A program made the position numbers and the translations under genes. Below the pieces are notes generated by a model, which was given only the letters and a program-made list of their open reading frames with translations, was not told the DNA's origin and ran no database searches. Of a stretch of 64,000 nucleotides of DNA, positions 35,875-47,700 are shown one piece after another. This DNA comes from a virus. The stretch covers positions 1 through 64,000 of IMG/VR virus record IMGVR_UViG_3300031918_000006. The stretch is one strand, 5' to 3'. The number at the start of each line of letters is the position of its first letter. Positions within the stretch are counted from its first letter, which is position 1.

Positions 35875-38800
35875 ATGGGACAAGTACCAAAAAATATAAT
35901 ATATGCTGAAGCCGGGACTAAATTAACTTTTAATGTTAATGGAAAGGATGTTGCTTTAGATAAAGAAGCAGTTGAAGCTGCAGGAGCACAGAGTTTTGAT
36001 GAATTGGTAAAAGCAGGAGAATTGACTGAGAGGGATCGTCCTTCTTTTATGAAAACTGTTGGAAATTTTTCTTCACAAGCTCAAACTGGTAAATATAAAT
36101 TAAATACAGCAGGACCATCTTCTCTTATATCTATGGATTATGAAGGCCCTACTACTAATGCATTAATGGGAAAAACAGAAACTGGAGAAGCTTCTGAGAG
36201 AACCGCTGCTGGCAGATTTCTTTCTAAAAGACTTAAAAATGATGAGGCTAGCCATATGGGTAGACTTAATACTATTTTAGGCACTAAGATAGGCGCAATG
36301 GCATTAGGAGAACAAGAAAAAACTAATAAAGCTGAGGAAGCTACAAAAGTTAAAGCTGATTTACAAGCTAAAACTGCAGCTGATGCAGAAATTACAAAAT
36401 ATGCAGGAAAACCTCAACAATTTGCTGAGTATATGAATGCAAAATTAGGAGGTGGTCATAATGATGCTGTTGTTGCAGCAATGTCTCCTGATGAAAAATT
36501 AAGACATGCCAAAGAATATTTTGAAACTGTTTATCCTCAAGTGGGTAAATATGAAAAAAGTAAAGGCATTGATTTCTCAGAAATTGAAAAAAGTAAGAAA
36601 CCTGATGGAACCTATGATTACAATTCAGATTTCTTTACTAATTTTTATGGTAGATTATATGAGGATGAGGGTAGAAAACAAATGCAAGATTATTTTGGAA
36701 TCTCTCCAGTTCAAAAAGAACAAGAGACTCAAGATTTACTTAAAAAAGCCACAGAAGAAGCAGATGCAAATGCAGCAACAGCTAATCCTAATTATCATGC
36801 AGTTGGAGAAAATTTAGTAAGTAAATCTCCCCGTATTAATATAGGAGGTTTAAATTATCATGCAGTACTTTCTAAGGATCCTAAAACAGGCAAACAATCT
36901 TTAGAGTATGTAAGTCTCCCTGAAAATTTAGCTAGTGCTAAACATGATGCAATGTATACAGAATTAAAATCTGCTAAACGTATTCAAACTACACCGGGAG
37001 CTAATGGGGAAATCTTATTAAGAATGGATGGCAAATTATATCATATTCCAAAAGTAGGAGAAAATATTAAAGCAAGGCCTTCTGAAACATTTACAGGAGA
37101 AAGTCCAATTAAAACTGATATAACACAGTTAGTTCCTAGTTTAAAAAATTTTAGTTTAAACCCAACTAATGCTAATATTGCTAAACCTACAAAAAAATAT
37201 ACACGCACAGAAGATCCAGTTAATAAATGGTTGCATTCTGCAATAGGGATGGATAAAGATGGGGGAGTTATTACCTTACAAGCAGGTGGTGTTTTTGAAA
37301 ATAATATTCAAAAAAGACTTGCTGAAGAAGATGCTTATGAAGCAACTTTAAATAAACCTGAAACTACAACATCTCCAGAAACTTCTCCAGCAGCACAAGT
37401 AATTGCTAGTACAAAAGGAAAGACTTTACCAGGAGTAAAAGGAAAAGGAGCTCCTACTATTAAAGATTTATATGGAGCAGCTACTGATGATAATGTAGAA
37501 TTATCTGAGGCAGATAAACTAGATGCAGGAGCATTAGCCAGTGACTTTGCAGGTCTTGTTATAGGACTTACAGCAGGTGGAATAGGTGGATCTGCAGTAT
37601 CATCTGGTTTAGGATTAGCCTCTACTATTGCTACTGCTAAAGCTGATTATTTAAGGGATGGTACTTTTGGTATGGATGATCTTATTAAAACGGGTCTATC
37701 TTTAACAGCTGATGCTGCCACTTTATTTCCTTATTTAGGAGAAGGAGCTCAATCTTTAAAAATTGTACAACATCTTCCCAAAGTTGCTAAACTTTTAAAA
37801 TATGCTGGTTATGCAGGATTAGGAGCAGGAGCTTTGCAATTAGCTGATAAAATTCAATCTGGAGAAAAATCTATTACAGACTTAGATACTAATGATTTAA
37901 AATTAATTATTGGTGGTTTAAGAATGGCTTCTGCTGGAACTAGTATGGGAAAAACTGTTAAAAGTCAACCTGTAGAAGAGTTTGAGGGAAGAGTTATAAA
38001 TCCTGCAGGACAAGAAGTTCCAGCTACTTTTAAAAGAGTTGGAGATAGTTTTGTAACAGCTGATGAGGCTTTAAAAGATATGAAACCTGTGATGGAAAAA
38101 ACTAAATTTGGTTTAGGTAAACCTAGAATTGCAGGAAGTGCTGCTAGTGAAGTAAAAGTAACTCCAGAAGAAACAGAATCCTCTTCTTTCTTAGGAAGAA
38201 AAGCTATGGAAAGAAGGAATACTATGAGGACTGGTTTGAATAAAGAAGATAAAGCTAAAGAAATTGAATCTTTAATGCAGACTCAAAAAGCTAAAGATTT
38301 AGAAGCAATGACTACTAGAAAAGCAAAAAGTGCAGAAGGAGAAGCTCTTAAAAAAGAACCACCTAAAACACCTATCCCTACTATTATTAGAAGTAATAAA
38401 CGTGTTCCTCCTGTAGATAAAACGCCTATTACACCAGCACCTACTAGAGAAAATATTTTACAAGATATTTCTAAACAACCATTATCTCCTAAAGTACAAC
38501 AAATATTAGATAGAGTATCAGTACCAGTTCCTACCACTTCATCTGTGAATAAACCTACAGTGAAAGTTCCTAGAGTTAGTCCTGGTTCTAAAAAAGAGTG
38601 GGAAGCTGCAAAACAGTCTGAAAAAGAAACTGTTAAAATGCATAAAGCAGAAAGAAAAGGAATTAAAAACAAAACAATAGCTCCTAGACATCAAGATTCT
38701 ACATTAGCTTCTATTAATAGAAAATATCATAAAGGTGGTATCTTATATGCACAAGCTGGTACTACATTAGGAATGCAGTATGATCCAGAATCAGATTATA

Positions 38801-39969
38801 TAACACCAGGAACTGGAAAGTCTAATTTTATAATGAATACTTTAATTCCTAAATTAGCAGGATTTTCTATTAAACAACCTTTAAATACTAAAACTCCAGA
38901 CACCTTACTAGAATCTACAGCAAGAACTAGAAGGGCCACAGCAAATGGTGGATTCCCAACTTTAATGCAACAAAGATTAACACCTCAACCGATTGTATCA
39001 CATCCAGTTATACCAACAAAAAGTAGTGCTTTAGTGCAACCAAGTTCTGGGGGTTTAGGTAATTTAAAAGTAAATCTTAATAATAAATCTGCTATACAAG
39101 CAGCAGAAGCTATGAGAGTACTACTTTTAAATAAAAAAATAGGTCAGAGAGACACAAGAGTAGAAGCTCCTTTAGTATCAGCACCAGCCGAGGTAGCAAT
39201 GCCTGTGAGAGGTGATATGTTAACAGAAGCTGCTTTTGAGCAACAAGCCAATCAAATTAGAGGAAGTTATAGACCTACTTCAGATGCTACTAGAAATTTA
39301 GCAGAACGTTCTTCTTTAGAACAACAAGCTGGACAACGAATGGCACAAGGAGTTGCAGCTGATGCACAAGCTAGACAAACTTCTCAAGGTAGATCTATAG
39401 AAAATCTACTAAGAAATAATGAATTAAGATCTAGAACAACTGGTCAAAATACAGAGAGTTTAGCTAGAGCAGTACAAGGACAAAGACAAGCAGAAATTGC
39501 AAAAGGAGAAGAACAGACTGCAAATACAGATACTCTTTTGGCTTCTCAAATAACTGATAAGAAAAGTGAGATGCAACAAAAAGAGGGAATCATTAAAAAG
39601 ATGAAGATGGATCAACTCCAAAGGACTCTTGATATGTCCCCTGAATTTAGAGGATTACAACAACAATATTATCAAGAAAGTTTAAAGGGACAAGTTTCTC
39701 CTGAAACTCAAGCACGTTATGATAGATACCAACAAGCATTAGATAGAGGTACTAGCCAAGTTTATGGTTTACCTACATTTAAAACTGGAGGTTCTACTGA
39801 TGAAGTAGCCAAGTATGAAATGGATATGTATAAAGAAAGAAAAAAAGATAATAAAGAAGTAAATCAAATTTCTAATAAGTGGAAAGAAAAAGTTTCTGAT
39901 AAAAAACAAGATATCTCTGTTAAAGTTTCTAAAGAACTCACAGATTTTATCGCAAAAATTTTGAAATAA
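35875..39969 (+). CDS. Large internal virion (cargo/ejection-like) protein with AGG motifs
   Basis: The 1364-residue protein carries four motifs of the AGG type: IYAEAG at the N-terminus, TLQAGG (37276-37290), LYAQAG (around 38746-38760) and TFKTGG (39778-39792). Between about residues 550 and 670 lie glycine- and alanine-rich hydrophobic stretches (DFAGLVIGLTAGGIGGSAVS, KLLKYAGYAGLGAGALQL) that could insert in a membrane. The last 300 residues are a Gln/Arg-rich helical region (NLAERSSLEQQAGQRMAQGV) ending in a Lys-rich tail. This build, and its place ahead of the RNA polymerase genes, resembles ejection proteins that leave the capsid with the DNA. No enzymatic motif is seen. The next gene abuts with no gap. 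Confidence 0.8.
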   Translation: MGQVPKNIIYAEAGTKLTFNVNGKDVALDKEAVEAAGAQSFDELVKAGELTERDRPSFMKTVGNFSSQAQTGKYKLNTAGPSSLISMDYEGPTTNALMGKTETGEASERTAAGRFLSKRLKNDEASHMGRLNTILGTKIGAMALGEQEKTNKAEEATKVKADLQAKTAADAEITKYAGKPQQFAEYMNAKLGGGHNDAVVAAMSPDEKLRHAKEYFETVYPQVGKYEKSKGIDFSEIEKSKKPDGTYDYNSDFFTNFYGRLYEDEGRKQMQDYFGISPVQKEQETQDLLKKATEEADANAATANPNYHAVGENLVSKSPRINIGGLNYHAVLSKDPKTGKQSLEYVSLPENLASAKHDAMYTELKSAKRIQTTPGANGEILLRMDGKLYHIPKVGENIKARPSETFTGESPIKTDITQLVPSLKNFSLNPTNANIAKPTKKYTRTEDPVNKWLHSAIGMDKDGGVITLQAGGVFENNIQKRLAEEDAYEATLNKPETTTSPETSPAAQVIASTKGKTLPGVKGKGAPTIKDLYGAATDDNVELSEADKLDAGALASDFAGLVIGLTAGGIGGSAVSSGLGLASTIATAKADYLRDGTFGMDDLIKTGLSLTADAATLFPYLGEGAQSLKIVQHLPKVAKLLKYAGYAGLGAGALQLADKIQSGEKSITDLDTNDLKLIIGGLRMASAGTSMGKTVKSQPVEEFEGRVINPAGQEVPATFKRVGDSFVTADEALKDMKPVMEKTKFGLGKPRIAGSAASEVKVTPEETESSSFLGRKAMERRNTMRTGLNKEDKAKEIESLMQTQKAKDLEAMTTRKAKSAEGEALKKEPPKTPIPTIIRSNKRVPPVDKTPITPAPTRENILQDISKQPLSPKVQQILDRVSVPVPTTSSVNKPTVKVPRVSPGSKKEWEAAKQSEKETVKMHKAERKGIKNKTIAPRHQDSTLASINRKYHKGGILYAQAGTTLGMQYDPESDYITPGTGKSNFIMNTLIPKLAGFSIKQPLNTKTPDTLLESTARTRRATANGGFPTLMQQRLTPQPIVSHPVIPTKSSALVQPSSGGLGNLKVNLNNKSAIQAAEAMRVLLLNKKIGQRDTRVEAPLVSAPAEVAMPVRGDMLTEAAFEQQANQIRGSYRPTSDATRNLAERSSLEQQAGQRMAQGVAADAQARQTSQGRSIENLLRNNELRSRTTGQNTESLARAVQGQRQAEIAKGEEQTANTDTLLASQITDKKSEMQQKEGIIKKMKMDQLQRTLDMSPEFRGLQQQYYQESLKGQVSPETQARYDRYQQALDRGTSQVYGLPTFKTGGSTDEVAKYEMDMYKERKKDNKEVNQISNKWKEKVSDKKQDISVKVSKELTDFIAKILK

Positions 39970-41787
39970 ATGAGAATAAATATACAGAAATTACAAGCAG
40001 GAGGAGGTCTATTAACTTATAGACCAACTCCTTCCTTTCAGCAACAAGAAGCTCCTCCTGCTCCTCCAGCAGAAGCTCCAATCAGTGATGATCTATTAGA
40101 TAAGATGGTAGGAGCTGGTATCACTAATGATGTTATGGAATATGCTAATGAGGTCAATGCAAAATTTAATGCTTATAGTACAATGCCTGAGTCATTAAGA
40201 AATTCTAGTGTGGGACGTACCATCAGACAGAGTTTAAAGGGAGATAGAGGAAGACTAAATGAAATTCTTAGGTCTAAAAAATACTTTGATGATACTATTG
40301 AAACTAAGAAAAAGGCTATGTCAGAGTACGCTATTAAAGATGGCCAAGTACTTGTAAAAGATGCTGATAATAATATAGCCAATATGTCTTTAGCCCAATA
40401 CTCTCAAAATCTTCAAAGTGAAGAACCTAAATATAAAGCAATGACTAATGATGAGTTAAGAATTGCTAGAGAAACTGATCCCAGATTTGCTGGTAATAAC
40501 ACATTAATTGATATACTCTCCCATGCTACATCTACAGATGAAGTTACTGAAAGAGTTAGGAAAGCTTTAACTGATATAGGTAGTTTTACTAAAGGTCAAG
40601 CAGATGTATCTTATGAGCAACAGCAGATAGCAGATGGAGCCAATGCAGCTCTTAATAAAGGACTATCTTACGTTAAAACATCAGAGGGTGAATTTAAGCA
40701 ATCTAACGCTGAGAATTTAAAAAGAGCTGGTAATGCTATGTGGGCTAATTTGGATCCAGATTCTAAGGATTTACTTAGAATGAAAGTAGTTCAAACTAAT
40801 TTGTATAAACCTGAACAAATAGAGAGCGCGGCAATGGGATTAGCGTTATCTTTGTTGCACCCAAAAGAAACCGAAATAGACAAATCAACTTCTGGGGAAG
40901 GTAAACCTGGTACTACTAAAACTGGTGGTGCAGGTTCTGCTAATAAAGCAATCTTAGGATATTGGAAAGCTTCCGTTACGGGAGAAGGAGTTCCTGAAGA
41001 AATTTCTGTATTAAATGGAGATAGTAATAGAGTAGTGATGAAGGGTTGGACTATGGGACCTATGGAGACTGATAAAAAAATGCTAAAAGGTCCAACAAGT
41101 ATTGATAAAATTCCTGAATTAGGAAGTATTGGTGAGATGAATAGTGTATACTTCGGTGATAAACGAGTAGATTCAAGTAAATTTGATTCAGTTATATATG
41201 ATAATACTAAACCAGCTATAGTCATGATGCCTTTTAAAGAACAGGATGATGGAAGCATTATGCCAGACTTAGAAAGAGCTAGTGATTTAGAAGATGCTCA
41301 ACAAATCATCAAAAAACAAAATATTACATCACCAGAGATTAAAAAAGAAATTTACAGACAGCATAATTTTAATAGTTTTGATAGTAAAGGAGAACCTACA
41401 CAAGATGTAGAAGTAAGACCTTTCTTTACTTTCTCTGCTTTTTCAAATTCTAATGCTATTGAAGGAGATTCTAAATGGTTTAGTCCAAAAGATGATAGAT
41501 ATGATTGGTATAAAAAACAATTCGAAGAAGGTCCTAAAAAGACGGTTTCCTCTTCTTATTTTGACACCTCAATGTTTGCAGGATGGGCTAAACCAGATGT
41601 ATTAAAAGGAATGATTTATATACCAGTAAGAAAGGGAGCTGCATTCCTCTCAAATTATGCAGATCAAACAGAAGTTAAATTGCCTACTGAATTTGAAACA
41701 AATGAAGCATACGCAGGAAGCAAAAGAGCAGCTCCTGAATTTAGACAATTAGACAAAAAAACAAACTTAAGTTCAAGCACATTATAA
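39970..41787 (+). CDS. Internal virion protein candidate with KLQAGG N-terminus
   Basis: The 605-residue protein starts MRINIQKLQAGGG, the same short motif seen in nearby genes, followed by a Pro/Ala-rich linker (QQQEAPPAPPAEAPISDDLL). The rest has a helical first half (TETKKKAMSEYAIKDGQVLV-like charged segments) and a beta-rich second half (NRVVMKGWTMGPMETDKKML, AIVMMPFKEQDDGSIMPDLE). No recognised domain, membrane segment or signal peptide. It abuts the previous stop and is separated by one base from the next ATG, so it is made from the same message as the giant proteins. Cargo or tail-interior function is inferred from context and motif. Confidence 0.78.
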   Translation: MRINIQKLQAGGGLLTYRPTPSFQQQEAPPAPPAEAPISDDLLDKMVGAGITNDVMEYANEVNAKFNAYSTMPESLRNSSVGRTIRQSLKGDRGRLNEILRSKKYFDDTIETKKKAMSEYAIKDGQVLVKDADNNIANMSLAQYSQNLQSEEPKYKAMTNDELRIARETDPRFAGNNTLIDILSHATSTDEVTERVRKALTDIGSFTKGQADVSYEQQQIADGANAALNKGLSYVKTSEGEFKQSNAENLKRAGNAMWANLDPDSKDLLRMKVVQTNLYKPEQIESAAMGLALSLLHPKETEIDKSTSGEGKPGTTKTGGAGSANKAILGYWKASVTGEGVPEEISVLNGDSNRVVMKGWTMGPMETDKKMLKGPTSIDKIPELGSIGEMNSVYFGDKRVDSSKFDSVIYDNTKPAIVMMPFKEQDDGSIMPDLERASDLEDAQQIIKKQNITSPEIKKEIYRQHNFNSFDSKGEPTQDVEVRPFFTFSAFSNSNAIEGDSKWFSPKDDRYDWYKKQFEEGPKKTVSSSYFDTSMFAGWAKPDVLKGMIYIPVRKGAAFLSNYADQTEVKLPTEFETNEAYAGSKRAAPEFRQLDKKTNLSSSTL

Positions 41788-41788
41788 T

Positions 41789-44700
41789 ATGGAAAATACT
41801 AAAGATACCAATGATTGGGTAGCCGCTAATTTAGCATTACCTGGAGCTCCTATAGAGGAATTTAAACAGAATAATATCACTCCAGAGAATACTACTTTAA
41901 AAGACAAAGACTTCTATAAAGGGACAAAAACAATACAAGAAACTTTCACTAATCCCGAGAATGGTAAATTTGATGATGATAAATACAATCAATTTTATAA
42001 TTCTATGCTATTCACTTATAATGAATATGCTAATCAAGATGCAGTAGGTAAAGCAGATAAAGACTTTGACTACGCACCCTTTGACATGTTTGCACCGCAA
42101 AATGCCAAAAGAGTACAGGATTTATATAAAATAGAAAAAGTAAGAAATCCTTTTAAAACAAAAGTTGGTATTGAGGATTTTAATTATAAAAGTAAACCCG
42201 CACTTTCTTTAGAGGAAATAGCTCAGGATAATAATGTTAGAGACCATCTTACTGGAAAAGTATTAGATTGGACTCCTAATGATGATAGTGCCACAGGTAT
42301 TTTTGATTTTCTAAAAAGACCTACTTTAGTAGTGGGGCAATATGATGAAGATGGGGAACACTATGATGAGTTTGAAGGAAGAAAAATTAAACACAGAAAA
42401 GGCGATTATAAATTAGATGCAGATGGTAAACCTTATTTTGAAACTTTAGGAGATAGAGAAGTTTATAATAGAGAAGTTTTAAATTGGTCTGATACTCTAA
42501 CAAAAGAAGGTACTTGGTTAAATAAGTATGACTTCATGGATTCAGATGGTTTAGATAAATCTCATATTGGCAGTGTTATGAAAATGGCTGCCAAAGTAAC
42601 TCCTTTATTCATACCTGGCGTGGGTGAAATTTATGCTGCTGGTATTTTAGGAGTAGATTTAATGAATGTAGTCCCAATTCTATTAAAAGCTGGAATAGGT
42701 TCTGTAATTGGAGATAGAGATACTGATAAAGATTACTGGAAAACAATGAATAAAGTACAAGGAGTTGGTAAAACTCTCTCTGCTAATTCTGTTTCAGATT
42801 ACGCTAAAACCAGTACATTTTCTTTTGAGAATATAAGTTCTATGTTGGGTGATGTATTTACACAATTATACACACAAAGAGCTATAGCCTCTATTCCTAA
42901 ATATATAGGAATGAATAAAGCTAGTGTAGAACCTTTAAAAGAAGTAGCTGAGCATTTTGATGATGCTACTATAGCTAAAATATTTGAGGGGTCTCTTACC
43001 ACTGGTGAACGTCATATGATACTTGAAAAAGTACCAGAAGCTGCTAATTACATTGATAGGGCAGTTAAATCTGCTAAGTTATCTAGAGCACTAGCTACAA
43101 CTTATATGTCAGCTACGTCGGCTGCAGGTGTCGCAGATCAAGCCAAAGCAATAGGTCTTGATGAGAGAGACACAGGTCTTTTATATTTAGGAACTTCTTT
43201 AGGCTTTTTTGGTATGATGACTTCATTGCCAATTGGAGAATGGGCTTTGAAAGGAATTGGTCTTGAAGAAACTGGTTTATTAGTTAATAGAGGTATTAAA
43301 GATGCTGCACAACCTTTTGTAGAGGATCTTAAGAAACTAGGTAGTACTATGGTAAAAACACCAAGAGATTTTCAAAAAATCTTTAAAATAGGTAAAGCCA
43401 TTGGTGATGCTGTAGGAAAAAAACTTAGTCATGTGGATGGTTATTTAGGAGCTATGGCTTCTGAGGGAACAGAAGAAGTCACAGAACAAGTTATGCAAGA
43501 TTCTATTACTAATATTTATAATGGATTAGCTTCCTTAGGAATAACTTCAACTCAAGATCCTAAAAAACAGTTTACTTACGGAGATACCTCTGATATAGTT
43601 GCAAACTATGCCATGAACTTTTTTGGTGGTGTAGCAGGTGGAGCTATGTTTAGATTTCATGATCAAATTGCAAATGGCAGTAGAGAAAATGATGAATCTA
43701 CTAAAGATATTTACTGGTTAATTAGAAATGGTTATAAAGATAAATTAGATGCTGCTACTAATAAATTAATTCAAAAGGGATACTTTGGAAGTACTACATT
43801 AACAGCTGAACAGGTAGATATAGATCTTCCAGGAGCTGGGAGAAAGACAGTTATGCGTCCTAAAAGAGATGGTGATTTATCTCAAAATGAAGTTATAGGT
43901 AGAACTATGTTGGGGCTATTTAATAATGTCCAGAATCAAATATTTCAAGAAGGAATTCAACCTGATAGTGCTCTTACCAGAGTGCTTGATGCTAGATACG
44001 ATTTAATAGTAAAAGATTTAAAAGTGAATAGTTCTCTTTATGAGGACCATACTGCTCTTGTAAATGATATTTTAGGATTAAATAATGATATTGCTAAAGC
44101 TTTAGCAGTTCCAGCAGATTTAAACTCTCCTGAATCAACTGTATTAGCTACTGCAGAATCTGTAAATGCTATGCAGATAAAATTAGCAGAAAAAAGAGAA
44201 GCTTTAAAGTTGATTACTTCAGGAGAGGCCTTTCCCTCATATCAAAGCCAGGCTTTATTTAATATGAGTCAGGTACTTAATGGTGCTTTTGGAAATACAT
44301 CTGCTGATGATTTAGCTTGGAATAAATATAAAAAACATTATAGAGGACTTAATGAAACTGAGAAGAAAGACATTGATGAAGAATATGTTGCTTGGAAAGC
44401 TGCTAATAAAAAAGATGCACTTAAATCGGGTTATCGTACATTTAATTTTCTTAATGAAAAATTCTCTCCTAGATTAGCAGAACTAGCTAAATATGCAGAA
44501 CAAAGAAAAGGACACTATACATTAGTAGATGAATTAGGTAATAAAAATAAGTTTAATCTCTCTGCAAATACATTAGCTGAGATTAGCAAATCTAAAAGTT
44601 ATTTAGGTAAAACTTTAACTGTTAGTGAAGCATTAAATGATGCTATTAAAGGAAAAAAAGATGTTAATTCTATTTTAAAAGCAGTGGATGATATTATGGG

Positions 44701-47700
44701 ATTTGTTACCAATCCTAGTATTGACAGACTTGATAAGAATTTTACCAATGAAATGAGGGATGTATTTGACGGGCTCACTTTAAATGATTTAATTGGAGAA
44801 AATGCATCTTTATTTGATACATTAAGTGAGGATGAAAACTTTAATGAAGAGGGATTACCTGGAACTGATTATGACTTATTAAGTATAGATGATCTTTTAA
44901 ATGAGAATCTTACAAGTGTTTTTAATAAACTAGACGCTGCTAAATTACATAATAAAGATAATCAACGTGCATTAAATACAATCACTAAAATCACTTCTTA
45001 TATATTAGGTAATCCTAATGTTAATTTGATGAATAGTAAAAAAGCAGAATTTGAACAAGCTGTGCACGGAAGAACTATTAATACTTTAAATGAATTATTA
45101 GACCAGTTTGATTTTTTACAAAATGGAACTAAATCTACTATTACTCAATTATTAACAAATGAGTTTGAAGCTTTAGGAAAAGTAAATGATATCAATGATT
45201 ATCAAATATATAATCCTAATACTATTGAAAATTTAGAAAGTGCTAAAGTATTACTTGAACGTTTACAAGCTTTAGTTATTGCCTCAACAGAATATGATCA
45301 TAAAAAACATGGTATCTCAGGTTATAATAGTATAATCAATAATACATTTAAAGGATCTCAATTAGGAATTATCACACAAGAACAAGCTACTCCTTTATTA
45401 AAAGAAATTCAACAAATTAATGCAAAAATTGAATTATTTTTAACACTCTCTGCATTTAATAAAGAGAGTAAAGTGAAAAATAATATAGCTTCTGGTATAA
45501 ATATGGAGACTCTGTTCTTTGGACATTTACAAGAAGGTTCTTTTAGAAATATGTTGGATAGTTTAAAAATAGAAGAAGAAGAATTCATTACTCCTGATAT
45601 GGCTAAATCTATCGAGGATGCTAAAACCATAAAAAGATCTTTAGAAATTAAACAATCTAAAGAAGGAGAACTTCCATCTTCAGATGAAGAAGTATTTCAA
45701 TTTGAAGCAGAACGTTTAAAAATAAATAAAGTATTCTTTGAGAGAGTAAAAGAACTTAATTTAAAATATGGAGAAGATAAAATACACGAATTACTCTTTA
45801 ATAATACGTTAGCTAAACAATTATTTCCAGTAGCACAAATGAGTCATGCTACTCCTACTAATTTTAATACTACTACAACTCAAATTCAACCTTTAGATTT
45901 ATTTATATGGTGGAATACAATGGTTACAGAGGATCCTGCAGAATTCTATACTGAATTAAGAGGAGATGAAACAGAACCAGGTAAATATGATGGAATAGAA
46001 ACAAGTAAATATGTTCCATTTTATGCACAAGAGTATTCTGCTAAAATTATATTAAGTTTTCTTGATAATAAAAGTTGGATAAATAAATCTCTTAATTATT
46101 TAGGAGGAGTTGATACAGAAGGCGCTGCTATTACTGGTACTTTTATGGGTAAATTACATGAAACCTTTAAAAATCTGGTATTTGTAAATGGTGTTCCTGG
46201 TGCTGGTAAATCATCTGCTGTTGGTTATACCGTAGCTAAAATATTGAAAAAGAGAGGTAAAACTTTCTGGACTGCTGGCGCTTATGATACACAAGCAAAA
46301 CAATTGGAAACTCTATTAGAAAATCCAACTGCAAATGTTTCTTTTAATAAAACACGCTTATTAGCACAATTTCTTATTCCAGAAGCTGTTACAGAAATTA
46401 CTAATTCTAATGCTTCTTGTTTAGGCAAAGGAAGTATGACTGATATTGTAACTAAATTAGCTGAAAATAAATTAATTAAACTTAATAGAGTAGTAGAGAA
46501 ACAAGAGGGAAAAGAATATGAAAAACTTAAGGTAGGTGAAATTAAACCAGAAGCATTCTTAGAAATAAACAGAAGTACTTTACCAGCAGCAATTTTTTTA
46601 GATGAGATTACTCATTTATCTATGATTGAATTAGAAGCATTACGTCAATCCTTAATACGTTTAGGAGAAGATGCTCCTCTTATAATAGGTTTAGGAGATT
46701 CACTTCAAAATGGTTTTAGAATTGCAGGGGAAGATCATAATATGGATATGTTTAGAACTTGGAATACTCCAAAATTAGCCGGATCATTAAGAACATCTAA
46801 TGATTTAAAGAATACTAATCTTATCAATACAGTTGCTAGATATAGTATGATTACAGAGGCTTATGATAAAGTATTTACTGAACAAAGTGTAGACTATGCT
46901 GCAGTTAAAGCTAATATTGAAAGCATGCATAATCCTGATGATGAATCTACTTGGTATAAATTAGGTCACCATACTAATGAGATGGGAATTGTATTTGGAG
47001 AAAAGGTATCTAATGCTTTAGGAGTGTCTAAAGATTTAAAAAATATCTTAGATAATACAATTGGAACTGTGGGATTTATCACTGATAATAATACCTCAGA
47101 AAATGAAATTTTATCTGGATTAACTCCTTCTCAAAAAAGTAGATTAGACATTAAAAGTATAACTGATGTACAAGGTTTAGAATATGATCACATAGTAATA
47201 GATGTGGATTGGAATGCTTTAGCTCAAGATACTCCTATGGGTCCGCTTAACTTTATTTCAAATGTTTATACTTTAACTACTCGTTCTAGAGTTGGGAGTT
47301 TAATATTGGATAGAAATTTTAGTACCAACAATTATTTAGTAGTTAAATCTCAAGAAGCTAATCAAGTAATTGATGTTACTTTAGATAAAGAAATTCTTAA
47401 AAAATTTAAAGAAAAAAGAGTAGAAGATGTAACTAAATTAGCTAATTTTTTTGAAGGTACTACTTCTGTGACTCCTAAGATTAAATCTAAAGACGTTACT
47501 CCAGCTATTCTTCCTGTATCTGCTACTGAAAGTTTTGCTCAAGAAATTAAGAGAATGGACGAGGAAATTGAGGCAGCTGAAGCTGGTAATAGTTCTACAA
47601 ATAGACAAATGCCCACATTAGATCTAGCTCAAAAAAATACTCATTTAATGACTTACCCTTACTATGAGAGAGTAGGAGTTCCTGGAGAAGATGCTCTTAT

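Noticed and set aside
38283-38672. Long minus-strand open frames such as this one and 40791-41258 or 11803-12207
   Set aside because: They lie wholly inside well-supported plus-strand genes with motifs and continuous coding character; their products are hydrophobic or Ser-rich as expected of complement-strand reading.
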